This document shows, piece after piece, positions 43,978 through 54,051 of a DNA stretch of 64,000 bases. Position 1 is the first letter of the stretch; each line of letters begins with the position of its first letter. The DNA lies in assembly GCA_963705385.1 (NCBI GenBank), contig OY970075.1:434001-498000 (forward strand), given 5' to 3'. Position numbers and translations under genes: made by a program. This stretch comes from MFD02979-c5 sp963705385. GTDB lineage: Bacteria > Bacteroidota > Bacteroidia > Cytophagales > Amoebophilaceae. Below the pieces are notes generated by a model, which made no database searches, was not told where the DNA came from, and saw only the letters and a program-made list of their open reading frames with translations.

Positions 43978-45222
43978 ATGTACATGAGAAGAGTGGTTAT
44001 CACCGGTCTAGGTGCACTAACACCCATTGGCAACAACGTGGAGACGTATTGGCAAGGACTTGTGCAGGGGATGAGCGGTGCTGCACCTATTACGCGGTTT
44101 GATGCTTCAAAACGGAGGACTAGGTTTGCTTGTGAGCTTAAAGGTTACAGACCAGAGGATCACTTTGAGCGTAGGGAAGTCAGAAAGATGGATCCTTGTT
44201 CTCAATATGCGCTTGTAGCATGTGAGGAAGCTTTGAAAGATGCAGGATTAGACCTAAAAAAAGGTCTAGAAAGAATAGGGGTAGTTTGGGGGACAGGGAT
44301 TGGTGGCTTGCAGAGCCTTGCAGAATCTATCATAGATTTTTCTTCTGGGAGAGAAGTGACTAAGATGAATCCTTATTTTATTCCTAAAATGATTGCTAAC
44401 ATGCCTGCTGGGTATATCTCTATCAAGTATGGTTTGCAAGGACCCAATTTTGCTACTGTCTCTGCCTGCGCTTCTGCTAACAATGCCTTGATTAATGCTG
44501 CTCAACTTATCCAGCTAGGCCATGCTGACATCATGGTGTCAGGAGGATCAGAGGCTACCATTACAGACATAGGCATGAGCGGCTTCATCTCCATGAAAGC
44601 CCTCTCAGAACGTAATGAAGATCCGCAAACAGCTTCTAGGCCTTTTGACAAAGATAGAGACGGATTTGTCATGGGAGAGGGCGCTGGCGCTCTTATCTTA
44701 GAAGCCTATGAGCACGCTCAAGCCCGAGGTGCCAAGGTCTATGCTGAGCTAAGCGGTGTAGGCATGTCGGCCGATGCTTACCATATCACAGCCCCCCATC
44801 CTGACGGGGGAGGAGCTGCTTTAGCCATGGCCAATGCTTTGAAAAATGCAGGCATAAAACCTGAAGATGTAGACTACATCAACGTACATGGTACCTCCAC
44901 GTCCCTAGGGGATGTAAGTGAGGTAAAAGCTATCCAGCACGTTTTTGGGGAACATGCCTATCAACTTAACATCAGCTCTACCAAATCTATGATAGGCCAC
45001 CTCCTAGGTGCTTCTGGGGCTATAGAGTCTATTGCTGCTATCCTTTCCCTTCAACACCAAATAATTCCGCCTACTATCAATCACTTTACCGATGACGAAG
45101 CCTTTGACCCACGCCTGAATTTTACCTTTAACAAAGCGAAAAACAGGCCTGTCAACATCGTGCTCAACAATAGCTTTGGTTTTGGGGGACACAATACCTC
45201 AATCATCTACAAAAAGTGGTAA
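43978..45222 (+). CDS. fabF: 3-oxoacyl-[acyl-carrier-protein] synthase II
   Basis: A 414-residue condensing enzyme of fatty-acid elongation that joins malonyl-ACP to acyl-ACP. The catalytic cysteine is C164 in ATVSACASANNAL, and the two histidines are in YINVHGTSTSLGD and KSMIGHLLGASGA. The C-terminal NSFGFGGHNTS is present. The start may be either of two ATGs two codons apart (MYMRRVVITG). It follows acpP, as in most bacteria, and its end overlaps rnc by 7 bases, giving the conserved acpP-fabF-rnc order. Confidence 0.97.
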   Translation: MYMRRVVITGLGALTPIGNNVETYWQGLVQGMSGAAPITRFDASKRRTRFACELKGYRPEDHFERREVRKMDPCSQYALVACEEALKDAGLDLKKGLERIGVVWGTGIGGLQSLAESIIDFSSGREVTKMNPYFIPKMIANMPAGYISIKYGLQGPNFATVSACASANNALINAAQLIQLGHADIMVSGGSEATITDIGMSGFISMKALSERNEDPQTASRPFDKDRDGFVMGEGAGALILEAYEHAQARGAKVYAELSGVGMSADAYHITAPHPDGGGAALAMANALKNAGIKPEDVDYINVHGTSTSLGDVSEVKAIQHVFGEHAYQLNISSTKSMIGHLLGASGAIESIAAILSLQHQIIPPTINHFTDDEAFDPRLNFTFNKAKNRPVNIVLNNSFGFGGHNTSIIYKKW

Positions 45223-45941
45223 AAATAGTGATTTCTTTACTCAGCAAGCTCTTTAGCGCTAGCAACGCTGAAGCCCAACAACTCCAAAAAGCGGTCTATA
45301 CTATCACTAAACTCAGACCTCGCAACCTTGCCCTCTACAAACTAGCTTTTCAACACGGTTCTGCCCCAAGCACCAAATACTCTAATGAAAGGCTAGAGTT
45401 TCTGGGCGATGCTGTCTTATCGCTGGTCATAGGTGAATACCTTTTCAAAAAGTACCCCCTGGAAGAAGAGGGATTTTTGACTGAAATCAGGGCCAGAATT
45501 GTGAATCGAGCGTCATTAGGCAAGCTCGCCAAGCAAGTAGGCATTGACACATTGTTACAGCACAACAGAAATGCAATACAGCAAGGTGGCTTCAAGTTTG
45601 TCTATGGCAACGCTTTAGAAGCCCTTATTGGTGCTGTTTATCTGGACCAAGGATATAAACGTTGTTGCAAGTTCGTCATTGAGCGCCTACTCAAGGCCTA
45701 TATTGATCTAGAAGCCTTGATCCAAAAAGATACGAACTACAAAAGCCAGCTTGTAGAGTGGGCTAATAAAAACCACAAAAAAGTTCAGTTCCAAATCATA
45801 GATGAGCAGGGTGCCAGAGGTTTCAAAGAGTTTACTGCCCAAGTAGTTGTGGAAGGGAATATAGCCGGCCAAGGTCAGGGAAGAAGCAAAAAAGAAGCTG
45901 AGCAGCAGGCAGCCCGTGAGGTCTTAGGGGTAATAGAATAG
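45216..45941 (+). CDS. rnc: Ribonuclease III
   Basis: A 241-residue double-strand-specific endoribonuclease that processes rRNA precursors and some mRNAs. The start is a GTG overlapping the fabF end. The catalytic motif is NERLEFLGDAVLSLVIGEYLF, followed by EGFLTEIRARIVNRASL, and GNALEALIGAVYLDQGY with the second acidic cluster. The double-stranded-RNA-binding domain is at the end (NYKSQLVEWANKNHKKVQF, then GQGRSKKEAEQQAAREVL). The length is normal. Confidence 0.96.
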   Translation: MVKIVISLLSKLFSASNAEAQQLQKAVYTITKLRPRNLALYKLAFQHGSAPSTKYSNERLEFLGDAVLSLVIGEYLFKKYPLEEEGFLTEIRARIVNRASLGKLAKQVGIDTLLQHNRNAIQQGGFKFVYGNALEALIGAVYLDQGYKRCCKFVIERLLKAYIDLEALIQKDTNYKSQLVEWANKNHKKVQFQIIDEQGARGFKEFTAQVVVEGNIAGQGQGRSKKEAEQQAAREVLGVIE

Positions 45942-46103
45942 GTGCCTCTATGGGAGCTACCGGCTGGTTAACTAGCTTGGGAGTAGCAGCTAGGGTTGCT
46001 TCAAGAACTCAAAAGTGAACCTTCATCCTTGTAAAAAAGTGAAGAGCTCAGAGTAGTACTAGTTGAAACTTCCATTTCTACGCGTAACTTTACATTCATG
46101 TTT

Positions 46104-46187
46104 GCGCACGTGGTGAAATTGGTAGACACGCCATCTTGAGGGGGTGGTGCCTTTCCAGGCGTGGGGGTTCGAATCCCCCCTTGCGCA
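46104..46187 (+). tRNA. tRNA-Leu (GAG)
   Basis: The acceptor GCGCACG pairs with CTTGCGC (one mismatch), with discriminator A. The D arm contains TGGTGAAATTGGTAGACAC, typical of class II tRNAs. The anticodon stem CCATC/GGTGG encloses TTGAGGG with anticodon GAG. A variable arm is present, and the T arm is GGGGGTTCGAATCCCCC. CCA is not encoded. Confidence 0.92.
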
Positions 46188-46206
46188 CTTTTTAAAAGTT
46201 ATTCTT

Positions 46207-47274
46207 ATGCAACTCGACATCAATTTGTTCAAAAGAATTTGCGAAACACCTGGCACATCAGGGTTTGAGCAGCCCATCCGGCAGCTTATCATGGCAGAAG
46301 TAGAACCATTGGTAGACCACCTGGCCGTAGATAACCTGGGTAACATCATTGCCCTGAAACGGGGCACCAACAACCCAGCTGGAAAAAAAGTCATGGTAGC
46401 TGCACACATGGACGAGCTAGGCTTGATCATCAAGCACATTGACCAGGAAGGCTACTTACGCTTCCATACTTTGGGAGGCTTTGACCCTAAAACGCTGACT
46501 TCTCAGCGAGTTATTGTACATGGAAGAAAAGATTTAATTGGCGTACTAGGTGCCAAGGCCGTTCACTTTATGTCAAAAGAAGAGCGAGAACAAGCCATTA
46601 AGCTTGAAGATTACTTTATAGACTTGGGTATGCGCCGCGAGGAAGTAGTAAAGTATGTATCTGTTGGCGATCCTGTGACTAGAGAAGGGAAGCTACTTGA
46701 GTTAGGCGATTGCGTCAATGGTAAATCTTTAGACAACCGTACTGGTGTATTTGTACTGATAGAGACCTTACGCACCCTTGGGGCTGTACCCTACGACGTA
46801 TATGCCGTCTTCACGGTGCAAGAAGAAGTAGGCCTACGAGGCGCTGCTGTGGCTGCGCACCACATTAATCCTGACTTTGGCTTGGTTGTAGATACAAGCA
46901 CTTCCTTAGACCTACCTACTTCGCAACCACACGAAAAAGTTACTTTGTTAGGCCAAGGGGTAGGCATCAAGATGATGGATTCTCAGACCATCTGTGACTA
47001 TCGCATGGTCAGCTTTTTAAAAGAAAAAGCTGTTCAAAACAACATTCCCTGGCAAGCTGACCTAAAAGCTGTGGGAGGTACTGACACAGGACCTGTGCAA
47101 CGCATGGGCCAAGATGGCGCTATTGCAGGAGCCATTACTATTCCTATCCGCTACGCCCATCAGCCCGTGGAAATGGTACATCAACGAGATGTCTATGCCT
47201 GCATCCAGCTCTTACAAGTAGCATTAGAAGGTATAGCTACTTACGAATGGCAACACCGATTAATAAACAAATAG
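46207..47274 (+). CDS. M42 family metallopeptidase (glutamyl aminopeptidase type)
   Basis: A 355-residue zinc or cobalt peptidase starting at the ATG at 46207, 19 bases after tRNA-Leu; frames further upstream run through the tRNA. Family marks are CETPGTSGFEQPIRQLI, KVMVAAHMDELGLIIKHI (metal-binding His-Asp), GKSLDNRTGVFVLIETL (bridging Asp), YAVFTVQEEVGLRGAAVAAHHINPD (catalytic Glu-Glu), and GGTDTGPVQRMGQDGAIAGAITIPIRYAHQPVEMV (final His). M42 enzymes remove N-terminal residues from peptides in the cytoplasm. In this window it fits with the oligopeptide importer at 57-64 kb, which could supply peptides to digest; this link is an inference. Confidence 0.94.
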   Translation: MQLDINLFKRICETPGTSGFEQPIRQLIMAEVEPLVDHLAVDNLGNIIALKRGTNNPAGKKVMVAAHMDELGLIIKHIDQEGYLRFHTLGGFDPKTLTSQRVIVHGRKDLIGVLGAKAVHFMSKEEREQAIKLEDYFIDLGMRREEVVKYVSVGDPVTREGKLLELGDCVNGKSLDNRTGVFVLIETLRTLGAVPYDVYAVFTVQEEVGLRGAAVAAHHINPDFGLVVDTSTSLDLPTSQPHEKVTLLGQGVGIKMMDSQTICDYRMVSFLKEKAVQNNIPWQADLKAVGGTDTGPVQRMGQDGAIAGAITIPIRYAHQPVEMVHQRDVYACIQLLQVALEGIATYEWQHRLINK

Positions 47275-47301
47275 ATCAATAACCAATCAACAAACGCGCT
47301 T

Positions 47302-47379
47302 GGGTGATTAGCTCAGTTGGTTTAGAGCGTCCCGTTGACATCGGGGAGGCCGCTGGTTCGAATCCAGTATCGCCCACCA
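47302..47379 (+). tRNA. tRNA-Val (GAC)
   Basis: The acceptor GGGTGAT pairs fully with ATCGCCC. The anticodon stem TCCCG/CGGGG encloses TTGACAT with anticodon GAC, and the T arm is CTGGTTCGAATCCAG. Discriminator A is at 47376. CCA (47377-47379) is encoded, unlike in several other tRNAs here. Confidence 0.95.
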
Positions 47380-47489
47380 TTACCCCCTGTTTTGTTGGTC
47401 AGCAGCTCTACAACAGTCTCCTTACAAAACTAAATCCCCTTATCGCGCAAGTGAAAAACACTTGTGCGACATTGATAAGCAAGTAATAA

Positions 47490-48014
47490 TCAAACAGAAC
47501 GAACAAGCTCCCATACCACAATTCCCATACTTACTGACACGTTCAGCGAATGCTTAACACCATGCTGAGGAATTTCCAAGCATAAGTCACAAGCAGACAG
47601 CACTGTATCTTGAACACCAAACACTTCGTGACCAAATACCAAGGCGTACTTTTGCATTGTTGCGGGGGTAAAGGCGTGCAACGCTATGCTACTATCTGTC
47701 TGCTCTACGGCAGTAACTATATAACCTTTTGTTTTTAGGCACTCGATGAGCTTGAGCGTATCCTCGACATACTCCCAGCTTACATGTTCTTCAGCTCCTA
47801 AGGCTGTTTTATAGATTTCTCGATGAGGTGGTGTAGATGTAATACCGCACAAATAGACCTTCTCTACCAAAAATGCGTCGGCAATGCGAAAAGCTGCTCC
47901 TACATTGTGCATACTACGTACATTGTCTAGTACCATGACCAAAGGTATCTTTTTACTATCTTGAAAAGCTTCAGGCGACAAACGCGGGAGTTCATGGACT
48001 TTGAGTTTTCTCAT
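47490..48014 (-). CDS. SpoU/TrmH-family RNA 2'-O-methyltransferase
   Basis: A 174-residue SPOUT methyltransferase without an extra N-terminal RNA-binding domain. Motif 1 is LVMVLDNVRSMHNVGAAFRIADAF. Motif 2 is KYALVFGHEVFGV. Motif 3 is CLEIPQHGVKHSLNVSVSMGIVVWEL, which contains the knot and SAM-binding residues. Such proteins methylate ribose 2'-OH groups in tRNA or rRNA. The exact target cannot be read; the short length is nearer to TrmL-type or other single-domain members. It lies alone between tRNA-Val and mutS on the opposite strand. Confidence 0.9.
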   Translation of the reverse strand: MRKLKVHELPRLSPEAFQDSKKIPLVMVLDNVRSMHNVGAAFRIADAFLVEKVYLCGITSTPPHREIYKTALGAEEHVSWEYVEDTLKLIECLKTKGYIVTAVEQTDSSIALHAFTPATMQKYALVFGHEVFGVQDTVLSACDLCLEIPQHGVKHSLNVSVSMGIVVWELVRSV

Positions 48015-48224
48015 AAATATTTCGGGAAAAATTATGAATGATGGGTATTTGGGTGATCACAAGTGACATGTCGCTGTAAGTGTTCGATGCCGTCGTTATC
48101 CTAGTTAAGGAAAGTCACCCAATCATTAAATTCTCCAAATTAGTTGCTTCTAAAGCAAGCTACAAGGCACAGGCACCCCCGCAGCGCATCTGAGCTACAT
48201 GGCTACTAACGCAACCCTACTTTT

Positions 48225-50870
48225 ATGCAATACCGATCTAAACCGATGAAGTCCTCCAAACCCTTGGCTAAGGGTGAAGATACTCCTTTGATGAAGCAGT
48301 ATAACCAGATCAAAGCCAAATATCCTGGTGCCTTGGTGCTCTTCAGGGTTGGAGATTTTTACGAGACATTTGGTGAAGACGCAATCAAAACAAGCAAAAT
48401 TTTAGACATCGTTCTGACCAAACGTGCTAACGGCAATGTTGCAGGGATAGAGCTGGCTGGCTTTCCACACCATGCCCTAGACGTACACCTGCCTAAGTTG
48501 GTCAAAGCAGGCCAGCGGGTGGCTATCTGCGATCAGCTTGAAGACCCCCAATCGGCCAAAGGCATTGTCAAGCGTGGGGTTACAGAGCTTGTCACGCCCG
48601 GCCTTGCTTATCACGACCATGTCCTAGATCAAAAATACAATAACTACTTAGCGTCGCTATATTTTGATAAAGAAAAGCTAGGTGTTGCTTTTATTGACGT
48701 TTCTACAGGCGAATTTTTGACAACACAAGGTGTATATGCTTATGTAGACAAGCTTATCCAGAGTTTTAACCCTGCAGAGATTATTTTGAGCAAAAAACAG
48801 CAAAAAGACTTTCAGACGCTTTTCAAGGATCAGTACAACAGCTACTGTCTGGAAGATTGGGTGTATCAATTTGATTATGCCTATGAAATGCTCAACGAGC
48901 ACTTTGGTACTGCTTCACTCAAGGGGTTTGGCATTGAAAAGCTGGATTTAGGTATTGTTGCTGCAGGTGCTGTATTGCGGTATTTAGAGGAGACAGAGCA
49001 CAAAGAGTTGAAGCACATTAGCGCTATTGCTAGGATTGAGGAAGAAAAATATGTGTGGTTAGACCGGTTTACTATCCAAAACTTAGAGCTACTGGCTCCT
49101 CAACAAGAGGAAGGAGTACCGCTAATTGACGTGCTTGACAAGACAGTCACGCCCATGGGTGCACGGCTCATGAAGAAGTGGGTTGTGTTGCCACTCAAAG
49201 ATATCAATGCCATTCAGAAGCGGCTCAATACTGTGGAAGTGCTTGTAAAAGCACCTGCCATAGGACAGCATATCTTTCAGTTACTCAAACAGATGGGTGA
49301 TTTAGAACGCCTGATCTCTAAAGTTTCTGTAGGAAGGGTCAACCCTAGAGAGATGTTAGCCTTGCAAAAAGCCCTTCAACAAATAGCACCGATCCAACGC
49401 CAGCTTCAGTCTAGTGAGCATGAGCTGCTGATCAAGTTGAGTGAGCAACTAAACCGCTGTGATTATCTGCTAGAAAAAATTGTAAAGACACTGCAGGAAA
49501 ACCCACCGTTAGCTACTAACCAAGGGGGCTTAATTCGGGAGGGGATACACCAGGAACTAGACGAGCTCAGAGAAATTGCCCATACAGGCAAAGCTTACCT
49601 TATCCAGATACAGCGCAAAGAAAGCAAACAAACCGGCATTTCCTCGCTAAAAGTGGGGTATAACAAGGTGTTTGGCTACTACCTAGAGGTGAGCAATGCG
49701 CACAAAGCCAAAGTGCCTAGTAGTTGGATTCGCAAGCAAACCTTGGTCAACGCAGAGCGCTACGTTACCGAAGAGCTCAAGGTGTACGAAGAAAAGATTA
49801 TACATGCAGAAGAAAAATATACGGTATTAGAACAAAAGTTTTACCAAGAGCTGGTCAGCAATGCTGCTGAGTTTGTACCTCAGATCCAACAAAATGCGCG
49901 TATCCTTGCCCAGCTTGATTGTTATCTTTCTTTTGCACAAGAGGCTAGAAAAAATCACTATACGAAGCCCATTGTTAATGAAAGCAAGGCCATCGAAGTT
50001 AAAGCAGGACGCCATCCTGTCATTGAACAACAGCTGCCTTTGGATGCCAGTTATGTGCCTAATGATATCTATTTAGACAATGGAAAGCAGCAAATCATGA
50101 TCATCACAGGTCCGAACATGGCTGGCAAGTCAGCCCTGTTGCGCCAGACAGCCCTGATTGTTTTGATGGCTCAAATAGGTGCTTTTGTACCTGCTACAAG
50201 TGCTTCCATCGGCCTAGTGGATAAAGTTTTTACACGTGTAGGTGCCTCTGATAACCTGGCTAAGGGCGAATCTACTTTTATGACGGAAATGACGGAGACG
50301 GCCAGTATTATCCATAATCTGAGTGACCGGAGTCTTGTACTTATGGACGAAATTGGCAGGGGTACTAGTACGTACGATGGTATTTCTATTGCCTGGTCTA
50401 TCGTAGAATACCTACACGACCACCCCAAGTATCGTTCCAAGACGCTCTTTGCTACCCACTACCACGAGCTCAATCAATTGGCTGAGAAGCTCAATAGGGT
50501 AAAGAATTTCAATGTAGCTGTCAGGGAGGTGGACAATAAAGTGTTGTTTTTACGTAAGCTTCAAGAAGGCGGCAGTGAACACAGCTTTGGGATTCATGTG
50601 GCACAGATAGCAGGTATGCCCCAACAAATCGTACAACGCGCTTATGAAATCATGCAACACCTGGAGCAAGATCAATCTCGACACCAGCACCGAGCCAACC
50701 TTAAAAATATCCCTGAAAATACCTACCAGCTGTCGCTTTTTGAGGTAGACCCTGCTTTTGCGCAAGTCAAGGCCTTACTCAATAGTTTAGATGTCAATAC
50801 GCTCTCTCCTGTAGAAGCCCTACTTAAACTCAATGAGTTAAAAAAGGCCTTACTAAACAAGACCCAATAA
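48225..50870 (+). CDS. mutS: DNA mismatch repair protein MutS
   Basis: An 881-residue mismatch-recognition ATPase of normal length. The mismatch-binding domain is at the start, with TPLMKQYNQIKAKYPGALVLFRVGDFYETFGEDA (the Phe-X-Glu wedge is FYE). The connector and lever domains follow. The ATPase has Walker A ITGPNMAGKSALLRQ, LAKGESTFMTEMTETASI, Walker B LVLMDEIGRGTSTYDG and ATHYHELNQL. The C-terminal region HSFGIHVAQIAGMP and the dimerisation end are complete. The start may be the ATG at codon 8. Keeping mutS is noteworthy in a lineage with many decayed genes; mutL is not in this window. Confidence 0.97.
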   Translation: MQYRSKPMKSSKPLAKGEDTPLMKQYNQIKAKYPGALVLFRVGDFYETFGEDAIKTSKILDIVLTKRANGNVAGIELAGFPHHALDVHLPKLVKAGQRVAICDQLEDPQSAKGIVKRGVTELVTPGLAYHDHVLDQKYNNYLASLYFDKEKLGVAFIDVSTGEFLTTQGVYAYVDKLIQSFNPAEIILSKKQQKDFQTLFKDQYNSYCLEDWVYQFDYAYEMLNEHFGTASLKGFGIEKLDLGIVAAGAVLRYLEETEHKELKHISAIARIEEEKYVWLDRFTIQNLELLAPQQEEGVPLIDVLDKTVTPMGARLMKKWVVLPLKDINAIQKRLNTVEVLVKAPAIGQHIFQLLKQMGDLERLISKVSVGRVNPREMLALQKALQQIAPIQRQLQSSEHELLIKLSEQLNRCDYLLEKIVKTLQENPPLATNQGGLIREGIHQELDELREIAHTGKAYLIQIQRKESKQTGISSLKVGYNKVFGYYLEVSNAHKAKVPSSWIRKQTLVNAERYVTEELKVYEEKIIHAEEKYTVLEQKFYQELVSNAAEFVPQIQQNARILAQLDCYLSFAQEARKNHYTKPIVNESKAIEVKAGRHPVIEQQLPLDASYVPNDIYLDNGKQQIMIITGPNMAGKSALLRQTALIVLMAQIGAFVPATSASIGLVDKVFTRVGASDNLAKGESTFMTEMTETASIIHNLSDRSLVLMDEIGRGTSTYDGISIAWSIVEYLHDHPKYRSKTLFATHYHELNQLAEKLNRVKNFNVAVREVDNKVLFLRKLQEGGSEHSFGIHVAQIAGMPQQIVQRAYEIMQHLEQDQSRHQHRANLKNIPENTYQLSLFEVDPAFAQVKALLNSLDVNTLSPVEALLKLNELKKALLNKTQ

Positions 50871-51034
50871 CCCATGCCTGCAGCTTTGTTTTATGCTCTA
50901 CACTCCTCTTGAGGGTCCTAAAACGTAGCATTTTTTGCTTTTTCTCTTATCGTTCTGTGGAAAATTCGATGAACTTACTTAACTTTGAGAATACTGCACA
51001 GATATTATACGCTTGTAGCACGATGCAATAGCAT

Positions 51035-51110
<76 letters not shown>

Positions 51111-51136
51111 AACACCTTAGCAGACAAATAAAGCCT

Positions 51137-51221
51137 GCCAGGATGGTGGAACTGGTAGACACGCAAGACTTAAAATCTTGTGGGCAACTTGCTCGTGCGG
51201 GTTCAAGTCCCGCTCCTGGTA
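51137..51221 (+). tRNA. tRNA-Leu (TAA)
   Basis: The acceptor GCCAGGA pairs with TCCTGGT, with one G-T pair, and the discriminator is A. The D arm TGGTGGAACTGGTAGACAC is of class II type. The anticodon stem CAAGA/TCTTG encloses CTTAAAA with anticodon TAA. A long variable arm follows, and the T arm is GCGGGTTCAAGTCCCGC. CCA is not encoded. It lies 26 bases after tRNA-Gly, so the two probably share a transcript. Confidence 0.94.
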
Positions 51222-51445
51222 CACAGCCCAGTTAGGTATTTGAAGTTCACTGACCAATCTGTTGATTGAAGAAAGCCATTAGTTACCTTGAGCTAGTCAT
51301 AAAAGTGTTTTGAGGAAATGGCTTTAAGACCCTTAGTATGATGAGAAAAAAAGAATGGCCGTTAGTAACTTTTGAATAATTGTATTAAGCAGCTGGCTAT
51401 GCGGCCAGAGCTTATTGCTCACTCCCTCCTTTATCTGTAGCCCCC

Positions 51446-54022
51446 TTAAATTCTACGCTCCACTTCTTTTTCCTCAAACCCTTCAACGATGTCATTTACC
51501 TTGATATCATTGAAATTCAAAATGCTGATACCGCACTCAAAGCCACTTTTCACCTCTTGAACGTCATCCTTAAAACGTCTGAGCTGATTGATTTTACCGG
51601 TGTAAATGACAATCCCATCTCTGATAAGACGTATCTGGTTGTTCCTTTTGATATATCCCTCTGTCATATAACAGCCCGCTACAGTGCCTACTTTAGTGAT
51701 TTTGAAGACCTCTCTGACGGTGGCATTGCCTGTGATTACTTCTTCTATAGAAGGAGCAAGCATACCTTGTATGGCATCTTTTACGTTGTTGATAGCATCA
51801 TAGATAATAGAATAAAGGCGAATATCAATTCCTTCTTTTTCAGCAAGCTTACGGGCATTGACAGAAGGCCTTACCTGGAACCCGATTACAATGGCATCAG
51901 CAGCAGAAGCAAGCAGTACATCAGACTCGGAGATCGCTCCTACAGCTTTATGAATAACGTTGACCTGGACTTCTTCTGTAGAAAGTTTTAACAACGTATC
52001 TGATAGTGCTTCTACAGAGCCATCTACGTCGCCCTTGATGACAAGGTTGAGCTCCTTGAAGTTGCCAATAGCCAGCCTGCGCCCAATTTCATCAAGGGTA
52101 ATATGTTTTTGGGTGCGCATCCCTTGCTCACGCAAAATTTGCTGCCTGTGAGTAGCTAACTCGCGGGCTTCTTTCTCAGCACTCATTACCTTGAATGTAT
52201 CTCCTGCCTGCGGCGCACCGTTCAAGCCTAATACCTGTATAGGAGTAGAAGGAACGGCCTCTTTGACGTGCTTTCCTCGATAGTCAGTCATAGCTTTGAC
52301 CCTGCCATAATAAGCGCCTGCCAATATTATATCACCAACCCTTAGCGTACCATTCTGAACCATGATGGTAGCTACATAACCTCTTCCCTGGTCTAAGGAA
52401 GCTTCTAATACTGTTCCTCGAGGTTTTTTGTTAGGGTTGGCCTTGAGCTCTAGTAATTCAGCCTCCAGTAACACTTTATCTAAAAGTTCCTCTACACCCT
52501 GGCCTGTCTTGGCAGAAATTTCCTGGATTTGGTGTTTCCCTCCCCAGTCTTCAACTAGGATATTTATTTTAGCAAGTTCTTCCTTGATTTTGTCGGGATT
52601 GGCTTGAGGTTTGTCGATTTTGTTGATAGCTATAATGATAGGAACACATGCTGCCTGGGCATGGCTAATGGCTTCTTTGGTTTGGGGCATTACCCTGTCA
52701 TCAGCAGCTATGACAATGATGGCAACATCAGTAATTTTAGCACCACGCGCCCGCATAGCTGTAAAAGCTTCGTGGCCAGGTGTATCTAAAAAGGTGATTC
52801 TTTTCCCCTTTTCTGTAACTACGTCATAGGCACCGATATGCTGGGTAATACCTCCTGCTTCCCCTTTGGCAATCTCTGCATTGCGGATATAGTCAAGCAA
52901 AGAAGTCTTACCATGATCTACGTGCCCCATAATGGTGGCAATGGGTGCTCTTGCTACAAGATCTAGTGGGTTGTCTTGCTCCTCTTCTTCTGCTCCTTCG
53001 TGCTTTACGTCAATAAATTCAACGTTATACCCAAACTCATCAGCAATAATGGTGATGAGCTCTGCATCTAGCCTTTGGTTAATGGAAACCATGATGCCTA
53101 GGGATATGCAGGTAGAAAGCACTTCGTTGACAGATACAGCCATCAGGGAGGCTAAGTTACTGGCTGGAATGAACTCTGCTACCTGAAGGGTTTTAGCATC
53201 TTCTTTGGCACGTAATAGCCTTTCTTCTTGGGCTTCTGCAACGGCAGAACGTTTTTCTTTTCTGTACCTAGCTCGATTGGATCCTCGAGCTTTGTCTCCA
53301 CTAAGCTTGGCCAGTGTGTTCTTGATTTGCTCCTGGATCTTTTGTTCTGAAACGCCTTCTCTCTCGGGTCGGACTTTGACATCTGCCTTAGCAGTGACAA
53401 TTCTTTTCCTTGGAGGCCTTTTTTGCTCTTGTTTGGTATCAGAAGAAGCAACCTGACGAAACTTCTTAGGTCCAGCTTCAGACAATTCCATTTTTCCTAG
53501 CACTGTCAGACCTTTCAGGCTTTCCTTGTCTCCTACTGTAATCTTTTCAACAGCATCAGCGCGCTTTTTAGTTAATTCTTTAGCTGGAGCAGTGTCTGTT
53601 ACTTCAGGCGCTTGGGTCAGAGGACTTTTGTCTGTTTCAACGGGTTTTTCTTCTTGTTCGAGCTCTATTTTGCTTACCGGCTCTATGCTAGGTGGGGTAG
53701 CAATGGTAGGGGTAGTAACCGTTTCATCATACTCGGGAGTGGATTTTTCTTTGCTAGGTTCACTTTTGAATGACCTTTCTGCAGTAAGCGCGGCACTTTC
53801 AGCATAATTTCTCCCAATAGTGAGCCCCAGCGCCTCTTCTTTGTCCATAGCAGCACTAGCAAATTCTTCTATCAGCATATTGAACTGTTCTGGCGCAATT
53901 TTTGCGCTGGGCTTGTTTTCGACCTCAAAGCCTTTTTCCAGCAGGTACTCCACAATCGTAGTAGTTCCTACATTGAGCTTCCTTGCTGCTTGGCTTAGTC
54001 GTATTGTTTTTTCTTCAGCCAT
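51446..54022 (-). CDS. infB: Translation initiation factor IF-2
   Basis: An 858-residue GTPase that brings initiator tRNA to the ribosome. The N-terminal IF2_N module is LSQAARKLNVGTTTIVEYLLEKGFEVENKPSAKI. A long acidic and basic linker (residues about 80-300) follows and is low in complexity. The GTPase domain starts near residue 360 with IMGHVDHGKTSLLDYIR, FLDTPGHEAFTAMRARGAKITD, INKIDKPQANPDKI and SAKTGQGVEELLD. Domains II, III and C2 follow, with GTVAGCYMTEGYIKRNNQIRLIRDG and ECGISILNFNDIKVND. It lies 29 bases downstream of nusA on the same strand, as in the conserved nusA-infB operon. Confidence 0.97.
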   Translation of the reverse strand: MAEEKTIRLSQAARKLNVGTTTIVEYLLEKGFEVENKPSAKIAPEQFNMLIEEFASAAMDKEEALGLTIGRNYAESAALTAERSFKSEPSKEKSTPEYDETVTTPTIATPPSIEPVSKIELEQEEKPVETDKSPLTQAPEVTDTAPAKELTKKRADAVEKITVGDKESLKGLTVLGKMELSEAGPKKFRQVASSDTKQEQKRPPRKRIVTAKADVKVRPEREGVSEQKIQEQIKNTLAKLSGDKARGSNRARYRKEKRSAVAEAQEERLLRAKEDAKTLQVAEFIPASNLASLMAVSVNEVLSTCISLGIMVSINQRLDAELITIIADEFGYNVEFIDVKHEGAEEEEQDNPLDLVARAPIATIMGHVDHGKTSLLDYIRNAEIAKGEAGGITQHIGAYDVVTEKGKRITFLDTPGHEAFTAMRARGAKITDVAIIVIAADDRVMPQTKEAISHAQAACVPIIIAINKIDKPQANPDKIKEELAKINILVEDWGGKHQIQEISAKTGQGVEELLDKVLLEAELLELKANPNKKPRGTVLEASLDQGRGYVATIMVQNGTLRVGDIILAGAYYGRVKAMTDYRGKHVKEAVPSTPIQVLGLNGAPQAGDTFKVMSAEKEARELATHRQQILREQGMRTQKHITLDEIGRRLAIGNFKELNLVIKGDVDGSVEALSDTLLKLSTEEVQVNVIHKAVGAISESDVLLASAADAIVIGFQVRPSVNARKLAEKEGIDIRLYSIIYDAINNVKDAIQGMLAPSIEEVITGNATVREVFKITKVGTVAGCYMTEGYIKRNNQIRLIRDGIVIYTGKINQLRRFKDDVQEVKSGFECGISILNFNDIKVNDIVEGFEEKEVERRI

Positions 54023-54051
54023 AATGTTGCTTAGCGCTTCTTGGGGATCCG

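Noticed and set aside
46144..46206. Earlier start for the M42 peptidase
   Set aside because: It would lie inside tRNA-Leu.
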